In this document: one piece after another, positions 50,002-58,926 of the stretch
How positions within the stretch are numbered: the stretch's first letter is position 1
Layout: each line of letters starts with the position of its first letter
Source of the DNA: Acinetobacter haemolyticus CIP 64.3 = MTCC 9819
GTDB taxonomy: Bacteria; Pseudomonadota; Gammaproteobacteria; Pseudomonadales; Moraxellaceae
Length of the DNA stretch: 64,000 bases
Reading direction: 5' to 3'
NCBI RefSeq assembly: GCF_000369065.1
Contig: NZ_KB849806.1
Coordinates: forward strand, 1-64,000
The notes under the pieces: generated by a model
Seen by the model: only the letters and a program-made list of their open reading frames with translations
Databases searched by the model: none
What the model was told of the DNA's origin: nothing
Made by a program: the position numbers and the translations under genes

Positions 50002-50823
50002 CTAATTTTTGGGCGCAAACGTCGGTGCGGTAAATACAGTATATTGCGATGTTTGGCGCCATACTTGTAAAAAATCTGATTGTTGCGTTTGCGTTTGTAA
50101 ATAATCAATGGTTGACTGAATAAACTGCTGATGATCTAGTTGATTTAACTGACCTTTTAGTAAAAGCCAACGCAAATAAACCAACCAAGTATTCAGTACA
50201 TCACCCTCACAATAACTGGTTAGTTTTAACCAATTATTGTTACGTACATATTCTGGCACACGATAACCAGACTCACCACGCTTTCCAGGAAAACCGAGCA
50301 AGCAAGCAATATCATCTAATTTCTGGAAATTTCGACCATTAAACATGGCCATCACATCCATCAAGTCGACATGTCGATGATGATATCGGTTTTGATAGTT
50401 ATTAAACCGCTTCTGATTGTCGATTTCGCCTTGATCAAACAAACTTGGGGCAGATAGTCCGTGATACATCGCTCGAAATAAAATGACAGGCAAATCAAAC
50501 TGAGAACCGTTCCAACTCACAAGAGTTGGCTGTTTTTTATCAAAAATCGATAAGAATTTTGCCAGCATCTCAGCTTCAGTATTTTGCTCTTGGCTAAATG
50601 AAAATAAACGAAAGCCTTTTTCATCGATCCACAAACCAGAAATGCATACAATTTCGTGCAAAGGTAACCGTTGAAAATCCATCCCTGATTCTTGACGGCG
50701 AATCTTGGTCAAGGCCTGCTCGACATCAGACTCAGGTAAATCAAGATGATATAAATGAGCGCCAGCTTTTAAATCAGTGAGCGTTTCAATATCAAACACT
50801 AAAATCGGAAAACGTAAGCTCAT
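50002..50823 (-). CDS. Predicted 3'-5' exonuclease, PolB-like
   Basis: A 273-aa DEDD-family exonuclease domain with no polymerase part: ILVFDIETL (Asp/Glu pair), LVSWNGSQFDLPVILFRA and YCEGDVLNTWLVYLRW supply the acidic residues. These stand-alone proteins are common in proteobacteria and uncharacterised; nucleic acid trimming is inference. I start at the ATG at 50823 (GAGGAAG 8 nt upstream) rather than the TTG two codons earlier. Confidence 0.88.
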   Translation of the reverse strand: MSLRFPILVFDIETLTDLKAGAHLYHLDLPESDVEQALTKIRRQESGMDFQRLPLHEIVCISGLWIDEKGFRLFSFSQEQNTEAEMLAKFLSIFDKKQPTLVSWNGSQFDLPVILFRAMYHGLSAPSLFDQGEIDNQKRFNNYQNRYHHRHVDLMDVMAMFNGRNFQKLDDIACLLGFPGKRGESGYRVPEYVRNNNWLKLTSYCEGDVLNTWLVYLRWLLLKGQLNQLDHQQFIQSTIDYLQTQTQQSDFLQVWRQTSQYTVFTAPTFAPKN

Positions 50824-50886
50824 TTTCAAAACTTCCTCAGAGAACTGAAGAATTCTCTCTTTTTAATAGAGAGCTTGGGCGTAATT

Positions 50887-51816
50887 TTATTCATCATCTT
50901 TTACTGAGAATAAACCCGTTGATAAATAACGATCTCCACGATCACAAATAATGCAGACAATCACAGCATCTGGATTTTCTTCAGCAATTTTAATAGATGC
51001 CCAGACCGCACCACCAGACGATGTCCCTGCACTAATCCCTTCGCTACGAGCCAGTTTACGCATGGTACGCTCTGCTTCAATTTGTGGAATATCAATAATA
51101 CGATCGACTCGACTACGATCAAAAATCGTTGGTAAATATGCCTCTGGCCAACGACGAATCCCTGCAATACTTGAACCATCTGAAGGCTGTAAGCCCACAA
51201 TTTGAATCTCAGGATTTTGTTCTTTTAAATATTTAGACACCCCCATGATGGTGCCCGTGGTTCCCATTGAGCTGACAAAATGGGTAATTTTCCCGCCCGT
51301 TTGTTTCCAAATCTCAGGCCCCGTAGTCAGATAATGTGCTTCCACATTATCTGGATTACCAAACTGATTTAAAACATAACCCTGACCGTCAGCCTGCATT
51401 TGCAAAGCCAAATCTCGAGCTCCTTCCATGCCTTGTTGCTGAGTAACTTCGATTAACTCTGCACCATAAGCTGACATAGCATCTTTACGCTCTTGGCTCA
51501 TGTTATTCGGCATGATCAGTTTCATTTTATAACCACGCATGGCTGAAACCATCGCCAAAGCAATTCCTGTATTACCGCTGGTTGCTTCAATCAAGGTATC
51601 ACCCGGTTTAATTTGACCGCGTTTTTCTGCCTGAATAATCATGTTATAGGCAGGTCGATCTTTCACAGAACCTGCTGGGTTATTGCCTTCTAATTTTGCT
51701 AATACCGTGGCTTGAGTATGACTTGCTAAACGCTGTAAACGCACCAATGGTGTTTTACCCACATATTCATCTAGTAAAAATTCATCTGCTAAAAAATCTG
51801 GTTGCGTATTGGTCAT
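50887..51816 (-). CDS. cysM: Cysteine synthase B
   Basis: A PLP enzyme making cysteine (or S-sulfocysteine) from O-acetylserine. The 309-aa protein has the PLP lysine in NPAGSVKDRPAYNMI, SGNTGIALA, the phosphate loop SSMGTTGTIMGVSKYL, and GLQPSDGSSIAGIRRW typical of CysM rather than CysK. Start at ATG 51816 (MTNTQPDFLADE); the frame is open 19 codons further. It is divergent from gacS, an arrangement also seen in Pseudomonas neighbourhoods. Confidence 0.94.
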   Translation of the reverse strand: MTNTQPDFLADEFLLDEYVGKTPLVRLQRLASHTQATVLAKLEGNNPAGSVKDRPAYNMIIQAEKRGQIKPGDTLIEATSGNTGIALAMVSAMRGYKMKLIMPNNMSQERKDAMSAYGAELIEVTQQQGMEGARDLALQMQADGQGYVLNQFGNPDNVEAHYLTTGPEIWKQTGGKITHFVSSMGTTGTIMGVSKYLKEQNPEIQIVGLQPSDGSSIAGIRRWPEAYLPTIFDRSRVDRIIDIPQIEAERTMRKLARSEGISAGTSSGGAVWASIKIAEENPDAVIVCIICDRGDRYLSTGLFSVKDDE

Positions 51817-51962
51817 GATCGACACCGATATCAAGGTGGCGTCTATTGTATGAAAAAAAACACAAGACTGCATCTTTTCCCACTGCTTTTTATAGTGAGA
51901 TAAATGCTAGCCTGTTTAAAGCATGCTAAGATATTTTGCAGAATGATAAGTCTGACCCAACT

Positions 51963-54773
51963 ATGTCAAATTTCAATAAAACTCTTTCTAAACGTTTACG
52001 GCTCAATCATGCCTATGGACAGCTGATCGCGCTGATTCTGGTTCCGATTGCGATTTTGACAGGCGTAGGCATTTTGTGGGTTTTATCTGAAACAACCAAT
52101 GCCGCGAAACAACAGCAAAATGCAGAAGCATCTGCGATTTTGGCGCGTTATCATCAAACAGCAAATGAACTACTTCACTTGGTCGAAGAACAACCCGATC
52201 AATATGACCGTGCGCAAAACCTGTTTCAAAAAATGTTTGATGAAAAAAACCTACAACGTGCGGTTTTAATTGACAATAAAGGACAGACTTATTTAACCAT
52301 TGGTTATCAGAATAATCGTTACTGGCCTAACTTTCCGAAAAACAGTGATTTTTTTGGCCCTATTTCCCACAATCACAATAGTATTTATGGCTCTAAGCTG
52401 GATAGTGAAAATCCAAATTCTGTTTGGTTGATGATTGAATTAAATAATCATCCACTCGAACTTGCGCGTTATAAAATCTTATTATCACTCGTCGCAACCG
52501 GATTGATCACCTTATTAATACTGTTATTTTGTCTAAATGTTTTTTCTCGTCGCTGGCTAGCGCCGCTATACGAAATTCGTATGCAAATGCAGCGCCTAAA
52601 TGCAGACACTTTAGATCAACATATTGTGGTTAATAGCACAGGTGAATTGCGCTTACTGCAACGTGATATCGCCAATGTCGTCAAACGACTTCATTTTAGT
52701 TTTTTAGAGCTTAAAGAACATACTGAACAGACTGAAGAAGATCTACGTCGTACATTGGATACTTTAGAAGTTCAGAATATTACTTATCGCCAAGCACGCG
52801 ACCAAGCCATTTCATCTAACCAATCTAAATCCGTTTTCTTGGCAAATATCAGCCATGAATTACGCACACCGCTCAACAGTATCGATGGTTTTATCCATTT
52901 ATTATTACGCCAACAAAATTTAAGTAACGAACAGAACCTCTACCTGCAAACGATTCGGAAATCTTCTGCTCATTTATTGGCGTTAATTAATGATGTACTC
53001 GATTTTTCTAAAATTGATGCCGGTAAACTTGAGCTCGAGACCGCACCCTTTGATCTCGAAGAAGCCATTTTCGATGTGATGGATATGTTGTCACCTTTGG
53101 CAGCACAAAAACACATTAATATGGCATTCTACTATGCAGAAAATATCCCGCAGCACGTGGTGGGTGATGCATTACGCTTTAAACAAATCCTGACCAATCT
53201 GATTTCCAACGCAATCAAGTTCACTCCTGACGGTGAGATTATTGTGCGTGTTCGTATGGAAGATGATGACATTGGTCAGTGTTTATTGCATTTCAGCGTA
53301 CAAGATAGTGGAATTGGCTTAAGTGGTACCGATCGCAAGAAATTATTTGAATCTTTCTCACAAGGCGATGCCTCTGTTACGCGTCAATTTGGTGGCACTG
53401 GACTTGGTTTAGCGATCTCCAAACAATTAGTACATCTAATGCGTGGTCAAATCGGCTTTGAAGACAACCAAGAACGTGCGCCTACCGAAAAAGGTTCGAC
53501 TTTCTGGTTCACCGCAGCATTTAAAGTTGAAGAAGAAGATGCTTTCGTTGAACATCCTCGTTTTGATCATCTACAAGTGGTATCTTATTTAGCGCATCCA
53601 GCGACGGCAAGCGTACTGCGCCTCTATCTTGAAAATTATCATGTGGCGCATATTGAGACACAGTCAATTTTAGATTTATTCAGTCGCCTCAACCATTTGA
53701 ATCAGCAAGAAAATACATGGTTGATTGTAGATCACAGTGGCGATACAGAAGCTTTATTGAAAGAGATTCGCCAACGTTATCATGGCAATTTAGCGGTTTA
53801 TGGTTATCAAATGAGCCTTGATCCAAACATGCTCAATGAATATCGTGCTCGCCCAATCTATCAACCATTAAGCCGTCGCGAGCTTATTCAGCTCTTAGCA
53901 AATCAGCCAATTTTCGAACAAGAGCCTGAAGACTTCAATGGTCAAGGGTTGCATGTCTTAGCTGTCGATGATCATTTACCAAATTTGATTGTCTTAGAAG
54001 CATTACTAGGCGAACTCAATGTAACCACCACCAAAGCATTGAGCGGGCAAAAAGCGATTGATCTGATTCAAGAGCGAATTGAACAGAAGTCTCCCCCATT
54101 TGATCTAGTATTTATGGATATTCAAATGCCTGTGATGTCAGGCATTGATACCACGCGGGCCATTCGCTCACTCGAATCAACGCTGGATACGGGCATGCAA
54201 CTTCCAATCATTGCCTTAACTGCACACGCCTTGGCAGATGAGAAACAAAAGTTGCTTAAAGTCGGCATGAATGATTATGTGACCAAACCAATTCAAATGG
54301 AACAAATCATTCAGATCCTCACCCAATGGACCAAGAATAATTTTAGTTCACAGCCAACCACCACCGAAACAAAACGCCCAATCGAGTCAATTGATCCTCA
54401 AATCTTAAATTGGCAACAAAGTATTCAACTCGCTGCTAACAAAGAAGATTTAGCGCAAGATTTATTAGGTATGTTAGTGGATAGTTTTGATACCGAGCTA
54501 AATGAAATGCAACAGCTGATTGAGGTCGAGGATTTCCCTCAACTTGAGCATGTTTTACATCGTCTCTATGGCGCGACGCGTTATGTAGGCACGCCAACCT
54601 TGCAAAGAATTGCAGGTGAGTTTGAACAATTTGTTTCTACCTTACGCAAAGAACGACGCAAGGCAGATGATGTGTTTATTCGGGAAACCAATCATCGCTT
54701 TAATGAGCTTAATGCCGCTATTGAACAAGTTAGGCAAGCAGCAAATCTCGTCTTGAACGGACACGACAACTAA
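51963..54773 (+). CDS. gacS: Hybrid sensor histidine kinase GacS (BarA-like)
   Basis: A 936-aa inner-membrane tripartite kinase of the GacS/GacA system. In order: TM1 (LIALILVPIAILTGVGILWVL), a periplasmic domain of about 125 residues, TM2 (about residues 172-195), HAMP, HisKA with the phospho-His at about 298 (NISHELRTPLNS), HATPase (NLISNAIKFTPDG, GTGLGLAIS), a receiver (VLAVDDHLPN, VFMDIQMPVMSG, TKPI) and an HPt (LHRLYGATRYVG). All phosphorelay residues are present. Start at ATG 51963; the frame opens at TTG 51936. GacA is not in this window. Confidence 0.93.
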   Translation: MSNFNKTLSKRLRLNHAYGQLIALILVPIAILTGVGILWVLSETTNAAKQQQNAEASAILARYHQTANELLHLVEEQPDQYDRAQNLFQKMFDEKNLQRAVLIDNKGQTYLTIGYQNNRYWPNFPKNSDFFGPISHNHNSIYGSKLDSENPNSVWLMIELNNHPLELARYKILLSLVATGLITLLILLFCLNVFSRRWLAPLYEIRMQMQRLNADTLDQHIVVNSTGELRLLQRDIANVVKRLHFSFLELKEHTEQTEEDLRRTLDTLEVQNITYRQARDQAISSNQSKSVFLANISHELRTPLNSIDGFIHLLLRQQNLSNEQNLYLQTIRKSSAHLLALINDVLDFSKIDAGKLELETAPFDLEEAIFDVMDMLSPLAAQKHINMAFYYAENIPQHVVGDALRFKQILTNLISNAIKFTPDGEIIVRVRMEDDDIGQCLLHFSVQDSGIGLSGTDRKKLFESFSQGDASVTRQFGGTGLGLAISKQLVHLMRGQIGFEDNQERAPTEKGSTFWFTAAFKVEEEDAFVEHPRFDHLQVVSYLAHPATASVLRLYLENYHVAHIETQSILDLFSRLNHLNQQENTWLIVDHSGDTEALLKEIRQRYHGNLAVYGYQMSLDPNMLNEYRARPIYQPLSRRELIQLLANQPIFEQEPEDFNGQGLHVLAVDDHLPNLIVLEALLGELNVTTTKALSGQKAIDLIQERIEQKSPPFDLVFMDIQMPVMSGIDTTRAIRSLESTLDTGMQLPIIALTAHALADEKQKLLKVGMNDYVTKPIQMEQIIQILTQWTKNNFSSQPTTTETKRPIESIDPQILNWQQSIQLAANKEDLAQDLLGMLVDSFDTELNEMQQLIEVEDFPQLEHVLHRLYGATRYVGTPTLQRIAGEFEQFVSTLRKERRKADDVFIRETNHRFNELNAAIEQVRQAANLVLNGHDN

Positions 54774-54850
54774 GATGACTGTCGTGTCATGTTTCATGAC
54801 AAAAACTCATGCTATGCTGCCAATCATCAAACACAATAAGAGTATGACCA

Positions 54851-55639
54851 ATGGCACTTTTACGCGTTGAAAAAAACAATGGAATCGCAACAGTTTCGTT
54901 AAATCGTCCAGACAAACGCAATGCAATGAGTTTTGCATTACTAAAAGAATTGGTCTCAACAGCTAAAAAAATTGAAAAGGATCGCTCTATTCGCTGCGTC
55001 ATTTTAACAGGTGAAGCACAGGTCTTCAGTGCAGGTATCGATTTATCAGACCTAAACAACCCTAAAAACACCGCATTTGCGGCATGGGAACTGATCAAAC
55101 CTGGACAAAGCCTATTCCAAAAAGCTTTTCTGATTTGGCAAAACCTACCTATCCCTGTTATTGCAGCAATTGAAGGATATTGCTTCGGTGCAGGCATGCA
55201 ACTTGCACTTGCGGCAGACATCCGGATCGCAACACCAACAACACAAATGTCGATTATGGAAAGCCGTTGGGGACTTGTGCCCGACATGGGCTTAACACGT
55301 TCACTCAAAGGGCTTATTGGGGTTGACTTAGCCAAAGAGCTTACTCTCACTGCTCGGATTTTTGATGCTGAATATGCCAAAGAAATCGGCTTAGTGACGC
55401 ACTTGGATACAGATCCTCTCGCCAAAGCCAATGTCATCGCTCAAGAGATGTTGCAACGCTCACCAGATGCATTGATGGCAGCAAAACGTGTTTTAGACGC
55501 GATGGAGCATCAACCAGAAAAGGCTCTACGTTTAGAAAAACTTTGGCAACTCAAACTACTATTAGGCAAAAACAGTACGCTTGCGCGTAAGAAAGATAAG
55601 AACCCTGAAATTGAGTTCTTACCTAGACAATATAAATAG
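54851..55639 (+). CDS. Crotonase / enoyl-CoA hydratase family protein
   Basis: A 262-aa crotonase-fold enzyme with the oxyanion-hole segments FSAGIDLSDL and GYCFGAGMQLALAADI. In the first catalytic position where enoyl-CoA hydratase has Glu (GGCELA) this protein has Gln (GMQLA); the second acidic residue is kept (SIMESRWGLVPDMG), and the PDMG Asp resembles dienoyl-CoA isomerase. Isomerase or another crotonase reaction is therefore as likely as hydration. The downstream GlxR-like gene may be cotranscribed. Confidence 0.88.
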   Translation: MALLRVEKNNGIATVSLNRPDKRNAMSFALLKELVSTAKKIEKDRSIRCVILTGEAQVFSAGIDLSDLNNPKNTAFAAWELIKPGQSLFQKAFLIWQNLPIPVIAAIEGYCFGAGMQLALAADIRIATPTTQMSIMESRWGLVPDMGLTRSLKGLIGVDLAKELTLTARIFDAEYAKEIGLVTHLDTDPLAKANVIAQEMLQRSPDALMAAKRVLDAMEHQPEKALRLEKLWQLKLLLGKNSTLARKKDKNPEIEFLPRQYK

Positions 55640-55714
55640 ACGTTGAGAAGCTTATAAGTGGGGGCATTCGGCACGCTCCCGCAAATAGACTCAAAAACAG
55701 CACAGGCTATAAAC

Positions 55715-56578
55715 ATGATACTTGATCAAAGAAATCCCATCGCTTTCTTAGGTATGGGTTTAATGGGCACGCGTATGGCAGCCCGACTGCTTCAAGCAGG
55801 CTACTCAGTTGCTGTTTGGAATCGTAACCCACTTGCATGTGAAGCATTGATTCAACAAGGTGCAACCGCCTTAACTTTAGAAGAAATTGGCAACTACCCT
55901 GTCATTTTGACCTGTTTAGCGGATGATCAAGCCGTTCAAAGCGTTTTTAACCAGTTCCAGCCTCACCTAAAAGCTCAACAAATCATTGTCGACTTTTCGA
56001 GTTTATCTGTTGCAGCAACACACCACCTTGCAACTACAGCACAACAACAACACGTTATATGGATTGACTCCCCAGTATCTGGTGGAACCACAGGTGCAGA
56101 GCAAGGTACTTTAGTAATTTTTGCAGGTGGCGATGCCAAAACAATTCAGCAGCTCGAACCAATCTACTCAGTACTCTCCCAGCGTGTTACCCGAATGGGC
56201 GAATCTGGTACAGGGCAAGCCACGAAGATTTGCAATCAGTTGATTGTTGCAGCCAACAGTACGCTGATTGCGGAAGCAGTTGCACTTGCAGAGCAAGCAG
56301 GTGTAGATACCCGTTTGCTCGCCCCTGCGCTTGCAGGGGGGTTTGCTGATTCCAAACCTTTTCAGATTCTTGCACCGCGTATGGCAACACATGTGTTTGA
56401 ACCTGTGCAATGGAAAGTCCAAACATTATCTAAAGACTTAAACAATGCGTTACAACTCGCGCAAAGTTTTAACCTAAAGATACCTGTTGCACAAAAAGCC
56501 TTAGCACAGTTACAAGCGCACCAACAAAATGGCTTTGCTGAGAAGGATTTAGCCACTATCATCAAACTTATAGAATAA
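55715..56578 (+). CDS. Beta-hydroxyacid dehydrogenase (GlxR/3-HIBADH-like)
   Basis: A 287-aa NAD(P)-dependent dehydrogenase: FLGMGLMGTRMAARLL at the N-terminus, DSPVSGGTTGAEQGTL, and the catalytic Lys in GTGQATKICNQLIVAAN. Tartronate semialdehyde reductase (GlxR) and 3-hydroxyisobutyrate dehydrogenase share this fold; the following Hyi-like gene favours GlxR. Start at ATG 55715 (AGG 8 nt upstream) rather than the open GTG at 55658. Confidence 0.88.
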   Translation: MILDQRNPIAFLGMGLMGTRMAARLLQAGYSVAVWNRNPLACEALIQQGATALTLEEIGNYPVILTCLADDQAVQSVFNQFQPHLKAQQIIVDFSSLSVAATHHLATTAQQQHVIWIDSPVSGGTTGAEQGTLVIFAGGDAKTIQQLEPIYSVLSQRVTRMGESGTGQATKICNQLIVAANSTLIAEAVALAEQAGVDTRLLAPALAGGFADSKPFQILAPRMATHVFEPVQWKVQTLSKDLNNALQLAQSFNLKIPVAQKALAQLQAHQQNGFAEKDLATIIKLIE

Positions 56579-56603
56579 TAATTAATGCTTCATGGAGTTT
56601 GAT

Positions 56604-57398
56604 ATGAGCCATCTTGCAGTCAATTTATCGATGATTTTTACAGAAGTGCCACTCATCGAACGTTTTGCATTGGCACACGCACACGGATTTCAACATGTCG
56701 AAATCCAATTCCCATATGAGCTTGAAATATTTGATATACAAGCACAACTTAACCAATACAACCTATCACTTTGCCTGATCAATGCACCTGCGGGTGATCT
56801 AATGCAAGGAGGTAATGGCTTAGCAGGTGTGCCTGGTTTAGAAACGACATTTCACCAAGCACTAGAGCTTGCAATCAGTTATGCAACCGCATTAAATGTT
56901 CCGCGTATCAACATCTTGGCTGGCAAACAACCTTTGGATGCAGATTTATTGCCATGCTTAAATACACTTGCAAGCAACTTAAAACTAGCTTGCCACATGT
57001 TGACTGAACATCATATTGAGCCTGTCTTTGAAATGATTAATGGCACAGATATGCCACGTTTTTTAATCCAGAACATTGCTCAAGGTCAAGAAATGCTAGA
57101 AGCAGTGAATCACCCAGCGTTAAAAATGCAATATGATTGTTACCACATGGCAATGATGGGCGAAGATGTGTTGGCGGGGTTACAAGAAAATATTCATCAA
57201 ATTGGACACATCCAATTTGCGGATTGTCCGAGTCGTCATGAGCCTGATACTGGAAATATCCCCTATAAACAAATCTTTGACTGGTTATTACAAAGTGATT
57301 ATCAAGGAATAATTGCGGCTGAATACAGACCAAAAGAGCATTCAGATCAATCATTTGCATGGAAACAGAAGTATTTTTCCAATGATGTGAATACATAA
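56604..57398 (+). CDS. Hydroxypyruvate isomerase-like TIM barrel
   Basis: A 264-aa sugar-isomerase-type TIM barrel: FTEVPLIERFALAHAHGFQHVEIQFPYE at the N-terminus (in two parts), and metal/catalytic residues in PVFEMINGTDMPRF (Glu), QYDCYHMAMM (Asp/His), QFADCPSRHEPDTG and IAAEYRP (Glu). This matches Hyi, which interconverts hydroxypyruvate and tartronate semialdehyde, the substrate of the preceding GlxR-like enzyme. GGAG lies 6 nt before ATG 56604; the ATG at 56592 overlaps that site. Confidence 0.88.
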   Translation: MSHLAVNLSMIFTEVPLIERFALAHAHGFQHVEIQFPYELEIFDIQAQLNQYNLSLCLINAPAGDLMQGGNGLAGVPGLETTFHQALELAISYATALNVPRINILAGKQPLDADLLPCLNTLASNLKLACHMLTEHHIEPVFEMINGTDMPRFLIQNIAQGQEMLEAVNHPALKMQYDCYHMAMMGEDVLAGLQENIHQIGHIQFADCPSRHEPDTGNIPYKQIFDWLLQSDYQGIIAAEYRPKEHSDQSFAWKQKYFSNDVNT

Positions 57399-57479
57399 AC
57401 TGTTACGGCTAAAATTTGAGTTTTTTTGTTAAAAACGGTATATTTGAGGATGAGCAATTGTCAGGAAAATATACCCTCT

Positions 57480-57878
57480 ATGAATTTAGAACCATCGCCC
57501 AGCGCTTCTAATTCTCACGACCTAAAAATCACAACATCAAACAAAGATGTACACGCTTGCTTAAAAGTGGTACATGAAGCCCTCACTGATGTAAAAGCCA
57601 AAGATATTTTAGAACTTGATGTAAGTTCTATTAGCAATGTCGCTGATGCAATTGTAATTGCTAGCGGTACTTCAACTCGTCATGTCAAAGCCCTTGCTGA
57701 CAATGTTGCTGATGAAGCACGTAAAGCAGGTTTTCGTCCGATTGGTGTCGAAGGTGAACGAGATGCCGAATGGATCTTAATTGACTTAGGTCACGTTGTA
57801 GTTCACGTCATGTTACCTACTGCTCGTAAGTTTTATGACCTTGAAAGTTTATGGCGTACACCTGAATCTGTTGCCTAA
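57480..57878 (+). CDS. rsfS: Ribosomal silencing factor RsfS
   Basis: A 132-aa protein that binds L14 on the 50S subunit and blocks joining in starved cells. It has the DUF143 core: DILELDVSSISNVADAIVIASG, STRHVKALADNV, GVEGERDAEWILIDLG, VVVHVMLPTARKFYDLE. The start is taken at ATG 57480 (MNLEPSPSA); the frame extends to 57426. The N-terminus is Ser/Asn-rich. It is not next to nadD, the usual neighbour. Confidence 0.93.
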   Translation: MNLEPSPSASNSHDLKITTSNKDVHACLKVVHEALTDVKAKDILELDVSSISNVADAIVIASGTSTRHVKALADNVADEARKAGFRPIGVEGERDAEWILIDLGHVVVHVMLPTARKFYDLESLWRTPESVA

Positions 57879-57890
57879 TCCCTGATACAC

Positions 57891-57921
57891 AAAAAAGCGA
57901 TCTATTAAAGATCGCTTTTTT
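57891..57921 (+). terminator. rsfS terminator
   Basis: AAAAAAGCGATCT (57891-57903) with AGATCGCTTTTTT (57909-57921) around ATTAA. Strong stem and T-run. Confidence 0.9.
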
Positions 57922-58043
57922 ATTACCTATCTTATTAAGCTCAATTCCTCACTCCAAAATTGACATGACAAATTGTCATATTTAAGACATTATAGAATCG
58001 CTTTAAACTCAATCGATAAAAAGTCATAACTGGAGTGAACGAA

Positions 58044-58865
58044 GTGAAAATTCTAATTACTGGTGCTAACACAGGAATTGGTTTTGCGACCGCTGAACAA
58101 CTGATTAAACAAGATCAACATGTCATTTTAGCTTGTCGCAACCCGCAAAAGGCTAAAGAAGCACAAGACAGATTACGTGCGTTAAACCAAGGTCAAGTTG
58201 ACGTAGTATCACTTGACTTAAATAGCCTCGAAAATACAAGTAAAGCAGCCGATGAAATTGCAGATCGTTATGGCAATCTAGATATATTAATCAATAATGC
58301 TGGGCTTTTTTCCAAAACCAAACAGCTCACTCACGATGGCTTTGAGCAGCAATTTGGGGTGAACTACCTCGGACATTTTCTATTTACCCAAAAGCTACTT
58401 CCTGTACTAAAACAAGCACCCCAAGCACGAATTATCCATCTCGCATCCATTGCGCATTGGGCAGGGTCAATTAAGCCTAATAAATTTCGCGCTGAAGGTT
58501 TTTACAATCCTTTGTTTTATTATGGTCAATCTAAACTTGCCAATCTCCTATTTAGCAATGCACTAGCTGAGCAAATGGCCGGCACCAGCATTACCAATAA
58601 TGCATTGCATCCTGGCGGTGTTGCATCTGATATCTATAGAGAACTGCCAAAACCTGTTTATGAAGTCATGAAAATCGGTTTAGTACCCACTTCTGTTCCT
58701 GCAAAGCTGATTACTCAAATGGCGATTGGAGATAGCTGGGCCAACCGTAATGGCGAATATGTTAGTGCACATATGCCAGACTGGAGATCTCCTCATGCTA
58801 AAAACCAACAGCTTGCCCGTGATCTCTATGCTCAATCTATGGATTTTGTAGAAAAGTATCTTTAA
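58044..58865 (+). CDS. SDR family oxidoreductase (retinol dehydrogenase-like), GTG start
   Basis: A 273-aa short-chain dehydrogenase with ITGANTGIGFATAEQL, NNAGLFSKTK, IIHLASIAHW (catalytic Ser) and YGQSKLANLLF (Tyr-x-x-x-Lys). Arg in LACRNPQKAKEA suggests NADP(H). I start at GTG 58044 because GGAG ends 8 nt before; an earlier GTG at 58035 overlaps the site. Followed by a strong terminator. Substrate unknown. Confidence 0.87.
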   Translation: MKILITGANTGIGFATAEQLIKQDQHVILACRNPQKAKEAQDRLRALNQGQVDVVSLDLNSLENTSKAADEIADRYGNLDILINNAGLFSKTKQLTHDGFEQQFGVNYLGHFLFTQKLLPVLKQAPQARIIHLASIAHWAGSIKPNKFRAEGFYNPLFYYGQSKLANLLFSNALAEQMAGTSITNNALHPGGVASDIYRELPKPVYEVMKIGLVPTSVPAKLITQMAIGDSWANRNGEYVSAHMPDWRSPHAKNQQLARDLYAQSMDFVEKYL

Positions 58866-58881
58866 ACGATTAGAACGAAAT

Positions 58882-58907
58882 AAAAAAGCCACCCGAGGGT
58901 GGCTTTT
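58882..58907. terminator. Bidirectional terminator, SDR / pntB
   Basis: AAAAGCCACCC / GGGTGGCTTTT around GA, between convergent stops. Confidence 0.87.
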
Positions 58908-58926
58908 CAATCCTGATGAGGTCAGA

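Noticed and set aside
57037-57396. Minus-strand frame of 119 codons opposite the Hyi-like gene
   Set aside because: The plus-strand gene has clear catalytic motifs and a good ribosome site; the antisense frame has neither.
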